Shown: piece after piece, positions 42,987 through 50,876 of the stretch
How positions within the stretch are numbered: position 1 is the first letter of the stretch
Layout: each line of letters starts with the position of its first letter
NCBI GenBank assembly: GCA_017305665.1
Contig: JAFKKH010000033.1
Span: 1 to 61,591, forward strand
DNA: 61,591 bases
Direction: 5' to 3'
Source: Hyphomicrobiales bacterium
GTDB lineage: Bacteria > Pseudomonadota > Alphaproteobacteria > Rhizobiales > Xanthobacteraceae
Translations under genes and position numbers: made by a program
Notes under the pieces: model-generated
Told to the model about the DNA's origin: nothing
What the model saw: the letters and a program-made list of their open reading frames with translations, nothing else
The model's database searches: none

Positions 42987-43970
42987 TCAGTTCGGAGCAA
43001 GCGTTTTCAGCTTGTCTGCCCATTGGTCGTCGACCTTGATGGTATCGGCCAGTAGCTTGTCCCCCGGCGTGAAATGCACATACATCGCATTCTTGGTTTG
43101 CAGAAGATCGATGAGAGACGGATCCTTCGTCGCCTTTTGGATGGCATCTGCCAGCTTTTTTACAATCGCATCAGGAATACCTTTTGGACCCCACACCGTG
43201 TAGTTGTTCAGCGGCATGTCGATGCCGAAGCCCAATTCGCCGTAGGTAGGAACGTCTTTCTGCAACGGATAGCGTTCAGGCCAGGACACAGCAACTCCTC
43301 GCGTCAGGCCGCTTCGCATCGTTTGAAAGGCTGCTCCCGAATCCATCTGGATATCGAGTTCGTCGCCGAGAAGAGCGGTCCGGGCCGGGGCCGCGCCGGC
43401 ATATGGAATGAACGTACCCTTGATGTCGAACTTCTTCAGGATTTCGTTAAAGGCAAGCTGAGTAAATCCTCCAGCTGCGGGCGCGCCCGCCTTGATCGGC
43501 TGTCCGCTTTTCTTCGCCTTCTCGACGACCGACGCCCAGTCCTTCAACGGTCCCTTGGCGCTGGTCGTAATCACGCTATAAGGACTTTCGGCAACCACGG
43601 CGATCGGTGTCATTGCCATCCAAGGTTTGTCATGAAAGACCTTGGAGTAGTAGTAGCCAACCCAGCCCGGCGCGGAACAAAGCAGTAGCGTTTGCCCATC
43701 GGACGCCGAGTTCATGACATAGTCAGTTCCGATCTTGGTGGAGCCACCCGGCTTGTTCTCGACAAGAACCCGAATACCCAGTTCATGCTCGAGGGGGCGC
43801 TGGAGAGCGCGGCCTAGGAGGTCCATGGCGCCGCCGCCGGCAGCATATGGAACGATCAATCGGACAGGGCCGCTCAAGGAAGGTTCGGCGTGGCTTGCGC
43901 CGATGCCCCAAGTAAAAATGGCAGCAAATCCGATCGAAGCGTAAGCAAATATACTGCGGAAACTTATCAA
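42987..43970 (-). CDS. Bug/TctC-family solute receptor, copy 2
   Basis: A 327-residue receptor with signal peptide (SIFAYASIGFAAIFTWGIGA to SHAEP) and the family pattern VRLIVPYAAGGGAMDLLGRA, VENKPGGSTKIGTDYVMN and APAAGGFTQLAFNEI. No ATG is available. The TTG at 43968-43970 is chosen because AGGGAGAG lies nine bases upstream and the peptide from it forms a proper signal sequence. It is the last of three tandem leftward receptor genes and is followed by a strong terminator. Confidence 0.9.
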   Translation of the reverse strand: MISFRSIFAYASIGFAAIFTWGIGASHAEPSLSGPVRLIVPYAAGGGAMDLLGRALQRPLEHELGIRVLVENKPGGSTKIGTDYVMNSASDGQTLLLCSAPGWVGYYYSKVFHDKPWMAMTPIAVVAESPYSVITTSAKGPLKDWASVVEKAKKSGQPIKAGAPAAGGFTQLAFNEILKKFDIKGTFIPYAGAAPARTALLGDELDIQMDSGAAFQTMRSGLTRGVAVSWPERYPLQKDVPTYGELGFGIDMPLNNYTVWGPKGIPDAIVKKLADAIQKATKDPSLIDLLQTKNAMYVHFTPGDKLLADTIKVDDQWADKLKTLAPN

Positions 43971-44053
43971 CTTGTTCTCTCCCTTTTTATTTTATCCTGA
44001 ACGCGTCGGCGAAGGTCGATCGTCGACGCGTATGTTGATAATTTGGGCGGCGA

Positions 44054-45040
44054 TTACGGCGCGACAGTCTTGAGTCTATCGCCCCATGTTTTGTCGACGT
44101 CTTTAGTTTCCGCCGATATCGTCGGACCGTCCTCGAAATGAACCAGGATGGCGTTTTTGTCCTGCAGCAGTTCGATCAATGACTTGTCTTTCGACGCTGC
44201 ATGCAATGCATCGACAAGCTTTTTGACCACATCTGGCTTCATGCCCTTCGGTCCCCAGACCGAAAACCCGTTTGTGGGGAGCGTGTCGCCGATTTTCAGC
44301 TCGGCATATGTCGGAATGTCGTTCTGCAGCGGGAAGCGGCCGGGGCTGGAGACGGCGATACCTTTGGTGAGTCCGTTCCGAATGCCGAGGAATGCCTGTC
44401 CGGATTCCATCTGAATATCGATTTCTCCGCCGAGGAGTGCGGCCTTCGCTTGCCCCGCTCCTGCATAAGGAACGAACGTGCCCTTGATGCCGGTATTTTT
44501 CAGAATCTGATTGAAGGCGAGCTGCGTGAATCCGCCGGCGGCCGGTGCGCCCGCCTTGATCGGCTGGTCAGGATGCGCCTTTGCCCATGCGACAACGTCG
44601 GCCCAGCTGCTGAAGCGTCCATTCGCCTTGACGGTAATGACGCTGTATGGACTCTCCGCGACCTGTGCCAGCGGAGTCATCTGCTCCCACGGCTTCTCAT
44701 CGAAAATCTTTGAGTAGTAGTAACCAACCCATCCGGGGTGAGACACGATAATGAGTGTCTGCCCGTCCGGAGGGGCATTCATCACAGCCATCGTCCCGAT
44801 CTTGGTCGATCCGCCCGGCTTGTTCTCGACGATAACTCTCGTTCCGAGCTCTTTTTGAAGCGGCTTCTGAAGCGCGCGGGCTGTAAGGTCGATTGCGCCG
44901 CCGCCCGGCGCATAAGGCACGATCAAGCGGATCGGTCCGCTGAACGACGAGTCGGCATGAGCCGCTGTGCTGCTCAGTGCAACGCCTATCGCCGCCGCAA
45001 GGCCGAGTCTCTTCAGGTGCTGTAAAGATGATTGAAACAT
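44054..45040 (-). CDS. Bug/TctC-family solute receptor, copy 3
   Basis: A 328-residue receptor with signal peptide ending at AAHADSSF and the family pattern IRLIVPYAPGGGAIDLTARA, VENKPGGSTKIGTMAVMNA, then GAPAAGGFTQLAFNQILKN. It is very close to copy 4 along its whole length, with identical blocks such as WADVVAWAKAHPDQPIKAGA. GGAGAGGGAGAAGG precedes the ATG. The pair arose by tandem duplication. Which organic acid it binds cannot be read from sequence. Confidence 0.92.
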   Translation of the reverse strand: MFQSSLQHLKRLGLAAAIGVALSSTAAHADSSFSGPIRLIVPYAPGGGAIDLTARALQKPLQKELGTRVIVENKPGGSTKIGTMAVMNAPPDGQTLIIVSHPGWVGYYYSKIFDEKPWEQMTPLAQVAESPYSVITVKANGRFSSWADVVAWAKAHPDQPIKAGAPAAGGFTQLAFNQILKNTGIKGTFVPYAGAGQAKAALLGGEIDIQMESGQAFLGIRNGLTKGIAVSSPGRFPLQNDIPTYAELKIGDTLPTNGFSVWGPKGMKPDVVKKLVDALHAASKDKSLIELLQDKNAILVHFEDGPTISAETKDVDKTWGDRLKTVAP

Positions 45041-45086
45041 ACGCCTTCTCCCTCTCCTGGATGATGCACGGTTGCTCCGGCATTTT

Positions 45087-45103
45087 GGTCTTACGTTAAG
45101 ACC
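45087..45103 (-). promoter_or_regulatory. Short perfect inverted repeat in front of Bug copy 3
   Basis: GGTCTTA-CGT-TAAGACC, seven-base arms around three bases, in the gap between receptor copies 4 and 3. The equivalent position before copy 4 is similar but no longer symmetrical. It may be an operator or a small mRNA hairpin. Confidence 0.45.
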
Positions 45104-45130
45104 GATATTCCCATCGGCCTGTGCCGGCCG

Positions 45131-46108
45131 TTACGGTGCTACGGTCTTGAGCTTGTCGCCCCAAGTTTTGTCGACGTTCTCGACTTCCGCTGAAATCGCT
45201 GGGCCATCCTTGAAGCGCACCAGGAAGGCGTTTTTGTCCTGCAACAATTCGATGAGCGACTGGTCTTTCGTCGCTTTATGCAATGCGGCGACAAGTTTTT
45301 TGACGACATCCGGCTTTATGCCTTTCGGCCCCCAAACCGAATAAGCGTTTGCAGGCAGCGTGTCGGCGATCTTCAATTCAGCAAACGTCGGTATGTCGTT
45401 CTGCAAAGGAAACCGGTCCGGTGTGGAAATGGCGACACCCTTGGTGAGGCCATTGCGGATGTTGAGAAAGGCCTGTCCCGATTCCATCTGGATATCGATT
45501 TCTCCGCCAAGAAGCGCTGCCCTCGCTTGTCCCGCACCGGCATAGGGAATGAACGTCCCCTTGATCCCTGTCCTTTCGAGGATCTGATTGAACATGAGCT
45601 GGGAAAACCCGCCGGCGGCGGGCGCGCCAGCTTTGATCGGCTGATCAGGGTGCGCTTTCGCCCAGGCAACGACATCAGCCCAGCTGTTGAAGCGTCCATT
45701 CGCCTTGACAGTAACGACGCTGTACGGACTTTCAGCGATCTGAGCCAGCGGAACCATCTGCTCCCAAGGCCTTACATCGAGCATCTTGGAGTAATAATAA
45801 CCCACCCATCCGGGAGCGGACATGACCAGGAGCGTCTGTCCGTCTGGGGGAGCGTTCATCACGGCCATCGTGCCGATCTTGGTGGAGGCGCCCGGCTTGT
45901 TCTCCACGATAACCTTTGTCCCAAGTATCTTCTGAAGCGGCCTTTGAAGTGCGCGCGCCGTAACATCAATCGCGCCGCCACCGGGTGCATAAGGCACAAT
46001 GAGACGGATCGGTCCGTTAAACGACGTCTCCGCGCGAGCAGTTGCGCCGCTTAGTGCAATGCAAATTGCGGCCGCAACGCCGAGCCTCTTCCATGACAAT
46101 TGAGACAT
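45131..46108 (-). CDS. Bug/TctC-family solute receptor, copy 4
   Basis: A 325-residue receptor, first gene of the leftward tandem array. Signal peptide to ATARAET, then IRLIVPYAPGGGAIDVTARA, ENKPGASTKIGTMAVMNAPP and GAPAAGGFSQLMFNQILERT. Almost all differences from copy 3 are conservative. GGGAGGA precedes the ATG at 46106-46108. Upstream sequence CCGGCATTTTG and CGTTAGGCCCGAT is echoed in front of copy 3, so the duplication included the leader. Transcription is divergent from the acyl-CoA ligase gene at 46259. Confidence 0.92.
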   Translation of the reverse strand: MSQLSWKRLGVAAAICIALSGATARAETSFNGPIRLIVPYAPGGGAIDVTARALQRPLQKILGTKVIVENKPGASTKIGTMAVMNAPPDGQTLLVMSAPGWVGYYYSKMLDVRPWEQMVPLAQIAESPYSVVTVKANGRFNSWADVVAWAKAHPDQPIKAGAPAAGGFSQLMFNQILERTGIKGTFIPYAGAGQARAALLGGEIDIQMESGQAFLNIRNGLTKGVAISTPDRFPLQNDIPTFAELKIADTLPANAYSVWGPKGIKPDVVKKLVAALHKATKDQSLIELLQDKNAFLVRFKDGPAISAEVENVDKTWGDKLKTVAP

Positions 46109-46258
46109 TCGTTTCCTCCCTATGGCCGAGCGCGCGGTTGTCCCGGCATTTTGAGTTCCACGTTAGGCCCGATGTACCCATCGTCAAGCTAAATTTACCG
46201 ATAGACGACAAAAGTACTAGGTGGTATATTCTGAAAAAATGCGATGTTGGAGGAGCAA

Positions 46259-47872
46259 ATGACGACAGGCGAGGGAGCGGGAATGACAGGCGGCGTTCCC
46301 TCACCTGACGAGTGCGTCTTTCGCAATATGTTGGAACGGCGCAGTGCGGAAAATCCGCAACGGACTTTCATTGTGCTGGAGAATGGCGAGACCGTCTCGT
46401 TTGCGCAATTTCGAGGAATGGCCGAACGGATGGCTGCGAGCCTGCACGGGTTGAGGGTCAAAAAGGGCGATCGAGTTCTAGTTTGGCTTCCCGGTGGAAT
46501 AGACAGTCTTACGGTCTGGTTCGGAATCAACTGGCTCGGAGCGATCTATGTTCCAATCAATACGGCGTACCGTGGTGCCGTGCTCGCGCATGTCATCGAA
46601 AATGTGCAGGCCGAGTTGCTGATCGTAGACGCTTCTCTTCTGCCTCGCTTGCGGGGCATCGATATGGGAGCAATCGGCCGGATCGTGACGTTTGGCGACG
46701 TCGCCGATCCGCCGTCCGGTGTAGAACTCGTGAAGGGCGAGTCTCTTGGGAGAGAAGCGGGAAGCGTCCCGGATGTAGAGATATGTCCGTGGGATCCTCA
46801 GTCTATTATGTTCACGTCCGGAACCTCGGGGACGTCGAAGGGTGTCATATCCAGTTACGCGCATCTTTACGCGATGTCGGGGCCGGAGGCATTTCCAATG
46901 CTGGAATCATCGGACAGGTACATGGTTCATCTGCCGCTTTTTCATGTGGGCGGTACCATACCTGTGATGGCAATGTTGGCACGAGGTGGTTCGATCGCAG
47001 TGGTGCCTACGTTTTCCACGGATATGTTCTGGACGCGCGTCCGCGACATGAAGGCAACGGTCGGTGTTCTTTTGGGCGTTATGGCGACGTTCATTCTGAA
47101 GCAGCCGCCGTCATCGGCGGACAAATCGCATACCTTTCGTAAGGCGATCATCATTCCGCTTGGAGAGAACGCTGCGGAGTTCAAGGAACGGTTTGGCTCC
47201 GAGATATATACCCTCTACAATATGACCGAGATATCGACGCCTCTGGTCTCTGGTCCCAATGCTCAGAAGCTTGGATTTTGCGGAACGATGCGAGCCGGTG
47301 TCGAATTGCGGATCGTGGATGAGTATGACATCGAGGTGCCTCTCGGGACGACTGGAGAGCTGATCGTTCGAACGCGGTCGCCCTGGCAATTGACCAGTGG
47401 CTATTATCGCGCTCCGGAGGCTACTGCGCAGTCGATGCGCAATGGCTGGTTTCATACGGGTGACGCGTTTCGTGCAGAGTCGGACGGCTTTTATTTCGTT
47501 GACCGGATAAAAGACGTCATTCGGCGCAGGGGCGAGAATATCTCCTCGTTCGAAGTTGAAACCGAGGTGGCGGCTTTTCCTGACGTCAAGGAGGCGGCGA
47601 TCGTGGCAGTTCCCAGCGCTTTCTCAGAAGATGAGGTTATGTGTGTCGTCGCGCCCGTTTCAGGACGCTCTGTCGAGCCACCGCAGTTGCTTTCGTTCTT
47701 GCAGGGGCGACTCCCGCACTACATGCTGCCGCGTTATATTCGCGTCGTAGATGCGTTGCCGAAAACAGAAACGGGAAAAATACAGAAGCAAATCGTCAAA
47801 TCGGCGGGTGTCACGAGTGATACCTGGGACCGCGAAAAGGCGGGGATTTCGATCAAACGATCGATGAATTGA
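46259..47872 (+). CDS. AMP-forming acyl-CoA ligase (CaiC/FadD-like)
   Basis: A 537-residue adenylate-forming ligase that activates a carboxylic acid with ATP and CoA. The P-loop-like motif MFTSGTSGTSKGVISS, the YNMTEISTP motif, FHTGDAFRAESDGFYFVDRI, KDVIRRRGENISSFEVE and the C-terminal lysine in PKTETGKIQK are all present, so it should be active. I prefer the ATG at 46259, seven bases after GGAGGAG, over an in-frame ATG at 46244 that lies before that site. It heads a rightward group with a TetR regulator and a crotonase, divergent from the receptor array. Confidence 0.9.
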   Translation: MTTGEGAGMTGGVPSPDECVFRNMLERRSAENPQRTFIVLENGETVSFAQFRGMAERMAASLHGLRVKKGDRVLVWLPGGIDSLTVWFGINWLGAIYVPINTAYRGAVLAHVIENVQAELLIVDASLLPRLRGIDMGAIGRIVTFGDVADPPSGVELVKGESLGREAGSVPDVEICPWDPQSIMFTSGTSGTSKGVISSYAHLYAMSGPEAFPMLESSDRYMVHLPLFHVGGTIPVMAMLARGGSIAVVPTFSTDMFWTRVRDMKATVGVLLGVMATFILKQPPSSADKSHTFRKAIIIPLGENAAEFKERFGSEIYTLYNMTEISTPLVSGPNAQKLGFCGTMRAGVELRIVDEYDIEVPLGTTGELIVRTRSPWQLTSGYYRAPEATAQSMRNGWFHTGDAFRAESDGFYFVDRIKDVIRRRGENISSFEVETEVAAFPDVKEAAIVAVPSAFSEDEVMCVVAPVSGRSVEPPQLLSFLQGRLPHYMLPRYIRVVDALPKTETGKIQKQIVKSAGVTSDTWDREKAGISIKRSMN

Positions 47873-47888
47873 GAACAGGTTCTCAAAA

Positions 47889-48599
47889 ATGAAAGACGTT
47901 GGAATGTCTGCTCGGCCAGGCGGCAGCCGTAAAGCGAAGAGTGTCGCTTCATCGAAGCGGACCGTATCTATGGAGGATGAGGTCAATCGGCTGAAGCGTA
48001 AATTGATCCTCGAGGTGGCGAGCCGCTTGTTCTATGAGCGGGGCTATAGCGGCACGTCCATGGAAGCGATCGCGGAGGAGTTGGGCGCGACCAAGCCGTT
48101 CCTTTACTATTACTTTCAGAGCAAGGCGGATATCCTTGCCGAGGTGTGCGGAACCACCGTCGAGTCGGTTGCTGACCTCGCCGAATCCACTCTGCAGAGC
48201 GCGGACGCATGTACCCAGAGATTATCAAGACTGGTCCGTTCGTTGACCCTCACGGTTATTGAAGGCCGCGTGGATCTGTCCGTTTATTTCCGGGAAGAAA
48301 AGGATCTTCCGAAGGAAGCATTCCGCAAGCTGAAGCAGAATCGCCGCCGGTTCGAAAAAGCCGTCGCCGCACTCTTGGCGGCGGGCGCTGCTTCTGGAGA
48401 ATTCGCCGTGACAGACTTTGCGTTTACTGCAAGGGCGATCGCGGGCATGACGACGTGGCTATTCACTTGGTACCGCGCGCATGGGCCGAATTCCCCCGAG
48501 CAGATCGCGGACCAGATGGAAGGTCTTGTGATGAGCATGGTGTGTGCTGGCAAGCCTGGTGGCCGTCTCGTCAAACCGCTTGAATTATCAGCGCCATAA
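47889..48599 (+). CDS. TetR-family transcriptional regulator
   Basis: A 236-residue regulator with a long polar N-terminal tail (about 30 residues rich in Lys, Arg and Ser) before the helix-turn-helix: EVASRLFYERGYSGTSMEAI, then ELGATKPFLYYYFQSKADIL. The C-terminal helical domain resembles KstR2/FadR-type acyl-CoA sensors. It starts 16 bases after the acyl-CoA ligase gene and may respond to that enzyme's CoA product. A later in-frame start (ATG at 47970, MEDEVNRLKRK) is possible. Confidence 0.9.
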   Translation: MKDVGMSARPGGSRKAKSVASSKRTVSMEDEVNRLKRKLILEVASRLFYERGYSGTSMEAIAEELGATKPFLYYYFQSKADILAEVCGTTVESVADLAESTLQSADACTQRLSRLVRSLTLTVIEGRVDLSVYFREEKDLPKEAFRKLKQNRRRFEKAVAALLAAGAASGEFAVTDFAFTARAIAGMTTWLFTWYRAHGPNSPEQIADQMEGLVMSMVCAGKPGGRLVKPLELSAP

Positions 48600-48639
48600 T
48601 AAACTCGCGCCTGCTGAAGCAGCCAAAACGGATATGTAA

Positions 48640-49416
48640 ATGAAACTTGGTACGACGTTCGTGAACGTGCGTCTCGATCGAGATATCGCGCACATCACGT
48701 TAAACCGGCCTCCGGTGAATGCCGTCAATCGCAGCATGTATCTCGCGCTAGCGGATGTCTTCGATGGAATTGCGGCGATGCCGGATGTCCGCGCTGCTGT
48801 TTTCTCTGGAGCGGGAAAGATATTTTGCGGAGGAAATGAGCTCAGCGAATTCGTGGACATGGCCGACTCTTCCATCGAGCCGTATCTAGCCGACATTCAG
48901 CGAGCCTACGATCGAATGTACGAATGCGAAGTTCCAGTGATCGGTGCGATCAACGGACCCGCCGTCGGCACAGGACTCATATTGGCAAGCCTGTGTGACT
49001 ATCGAATTGGTTCGCCCAAGGCTGCTCTCGGAATCCCGGAGATCAATGTCGGGCTCGTCGGTGGTGCGCGTCATCTTGCCAGGCTGACGGGTGAGGGGGT
49101 CGCCCGCATGATGGCTTATACCGGTCGGATACTGAAGTCCGAAGAAGCGGAGCGTGTCGGACTGCTCGATCGGATTGTGGCGCCGGAGAACCTCATGGAT
49201 AGCGCGCAGGGCCTTGCGGCAGAAATCGCAAGAAAGAGTCCGCCGGCCATTCGGATGTTCAAACGCGGTCTCAATAGTTACGAGCGAATGGGCCTGAGCG
49301 AAGGCTTTAGGCTGGAATGTGAGCTAATCGCGGCCTCTATCCGGACGCCGGAAGGCAAGGAAGGAACAAGCGCTTTTCTGGAAAAGCGCCAGCCAGCGTA
49401 CGCGGTCAGGAGATAA
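48640..49416 (+). CDS. Crotonase-family protein lacking one catalytic glutamate
   Basis: A 258-residue enoyl-CoA hydratase/isomerase-fold protein. The oxyanion loop GAGKIFCGGNELSEF and the CoA-binding fold are normal. The first hydratase glutamate is replaced: GTGLILASLCD has Ile where GGGxELAxxCD has Glu. The second glutamate is kept in LGIPEINVG. Proteins with one acid are often isomerases or other crotonase-fold enzymes, not hydratases. It ends the group acyl-CoA ligase, TetR, crotonase, and is convergent with the IclR gene. Confidence 0.86.
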   Translation: MKLGTTFVNVRLDRDIAHITLNRPPVNAVNRSMYLALADVFDGIAAMPDVRAAVFSGAGKIFCGGNELSEFVDMADSSIEPYLADIQRAYDRMYECEVPVIGAINGPAVGTGLILASLCDYRIGSPKAALGIPEINVGLVGGARHLARLTGEGVARMMAYTGRILKSEEAERVGLLDRIVAPENLMDSAQGLAAEIARKSPPAIRMFKRGLNSYERMGLSEGFRLECELIAASIRTPEGKEGTSAFLEKRQPAYAVRR

Positions 49417-49432
49417 CCGCGTGTTCTCGCTG

Positions 49433-50215
49433 TCATCTCGCTTTCATCTCGTGGGTGGACTTCATCCTGTTCTGAGGTTGATAGCCCAGACGCGCGGATA
49501 TGGTGCTGGCAGTATCGATCATGTCGCGGGAAAGATCTTTGATTCTTTTGGGGGTCAGGCGAAGCGCGGGAAGGCCGATACCAATGGCGGCGGTCACGCC
49601 GCTAGAAGAATAAAGGGGAGCGGCAAGACCGCAAATGCCTTCATTCCATTCGCCAGTGTTGATCGCGTAGCCGCGCTTCCGAATTTCCGACAGTTCCGTG
49701 CGAAGGGCCTCCAGGCCCTTGACCGTTTTCTGCGTGTACTGAGTCATGGTTCGGCTGACGCGTGCGATGAAATCATCCGGCTGATACGCAAGGATGACCT
49801 TGCCGGTCGCGGTCGCAAACATCGGGGGGCGACCGCCAATCGGCAGATGTGCGCGAAGCGGTTTGGAACTCTCGATCATATGGACGTGCACGATGTCGGC
49901 GCCAATCAACATCGAGAGATAGACCGTCTCGTCGATCTTGGCGGCCAGACGCTGCAACTCGCCCAGCGCTTCCTGCCGCAGGTCGAGACGGGAGACAACC
50001 AAGGAGCCCAGCTCCCACATCTTGAGCGTGAGCGAGTAGCGTTCGGTTTCAGCATCCTGCCTCACGTAGCCGTGCATCTCGAGAGTGTGCAGGATTCTGT
50101 AGATATTGCTCTTCGTCAGATCGAGTTCGTCGGCGAGTTCGGTCACGCCGCGAGTATGATTGCTGCGCGCAAGCGTTTCGAGAACGAGCAGCGCCTTGCT
50201 TGTTGTCTTGTCCAA
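49433..50215 (-). CDS. IclR-family transcriptional regulator
   Basis: A 260-residue IclR regulator: LDKTTSKALLVLETLARSNH, HTH region LTKSNIYRILHTLEMHGYVR and ligand domain with VHVHMIESSKPLRAHLPIG and YAINTGEWNEGICGLAAPLY. I chose the TTG at 50213-50215 because the domain starts there, as in the 41681 regulator (MDKTLLKGLQVLE), and GGGGGAT lies upstream; another TTG at 50323 would add 36 unrelated residues. It is divergent from the flavin reductase operon, with a perfect inverted repeat in the gap. Confidence 0.88.
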   Translation of the reverse strand: MDKTTSKALLVLETLARSNHTRGVTELADELDLTKSNIYRILHTLEMHGYVRQDAETERYSLTLKMWELGSLVVSRLDLRQEALGELQRLAAKIDETVYLSMLIGADIVHVHMIESSKPLRAHLPIGGRPPMFATATGKVILAYQPDDFIARVSRTMTQYTQKTVKGLEALRTELSEIRKRGYAINTGEWNEGICGLAAPLYSSSGVTAAIGIGLPALRLTPKRIKDLSRDMIDTASTISARLGYQPQNRMKSTHEMKAR

Positions 50216-50354
50216 GATCGTATCCCCCGTTTCCTTAAACTCGAGGCAGAGCGCTCCAACTACGACAAAGACGGTCTGCGGAAAAGCCTCGCTCGATAGC
50301 GACGCGCTTGACTTCGCAGCCAATCGGCTGTGTATTTAAAATGAAATAGAACGT

Positions 50355-50373
50355 TGTTTCAATATATGAAACA
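50355..50373. promoter_or_regulatory. Perfect inverted repeat operator before the flavin reductase operon
   Basis: TGTTTCA-ATATA-TGAAACA, seven-base perfect arms, just before the GGAGG of the flavin reductase gene and facing the divergent IclR gene. A third half-site TGAAAT lies at 50342-50347. Position and symmetry fit an IclR-type operator that would block the rightward operon. Confidence 0.65.
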
Positions 50374-50384
50374 AGGAGGCGCCC

Positions 50385-50876
50385 GTGAATTTACTGCAGC
50401 CTGCCGAATTGCGGCGTTTCGCCGGTCTGTTCACCACAGGGGTGGGCGTCGTAACCACAACGGCAGGTGCTAGATCATTCGGGACGACGGTCAATTCAGT
50501 GACGTCGCTGTCGCTCGCCCCTCCATTGTATCTCGTCTGTCTGAACAACGATTCCGCGACGCTGACCGCGATTCGTGAGAGCAGGGCCTTCGCACTTCAT
50601 TTTCTTGGCGCCACCCAACGGGAGATATCCCAGGTCTTTGCAAAGAAGGGCGATAACAAGTTCGATGTGATCCGCTTCCGGCCAGGTTTCAAGAAAGTGC
50701 CGGTGATCGAGGGTGTTCTGGCTTTCGCCGAATGCGAACTGCTTCAGGAATATCCAGGTGGAGACCACACGATCCTGATTGGGAGAATCGAAAGCACGCA
50801 AGTGCACGGAGGTGAACCGCTGATATTCCATGGCGGGCGCTATGTCTCACTTGGGCACGAGCCTCAGCATGCATAG
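50385..50876 (+). CDS. Flavin reductase (FMN reductase of two-component monooxygenases)
   Basis: A 163-residue flavin reductase-like protein of the HpaC/NtaB/DszD type. It shows FTTGVGVVTTTAG, GTTVNSVTSLSLAPPLYLVC and the C-terminal GDHTILIGRI with LIFHGGRY, all standard. It reduces free FMN or FAD with NAD(P)H to feed a monooxygenase. The start is the GTG at 50385, placed by GGAGG at 50373-50380. The partner oxygenases in the window are the LLM proteins at 54507 (same operon) and 40582. Its stop lies inside the start of the next gene. Confidence 0.92.
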   Translation: MNLLQPAELRRFAGLFTTGVGVVTTTAGARSFGTTVNSVTSLSLAPPLYLVCLNNDSATLTAIRESRAFALHFLGATQREISQVFAKKGDNKFDVIRFRPGFKKVPVIEGVLAFAECELLQEYPGGDHTILIGRIESTQVHGGEPLIFHGGRYVSLGHEPQHA

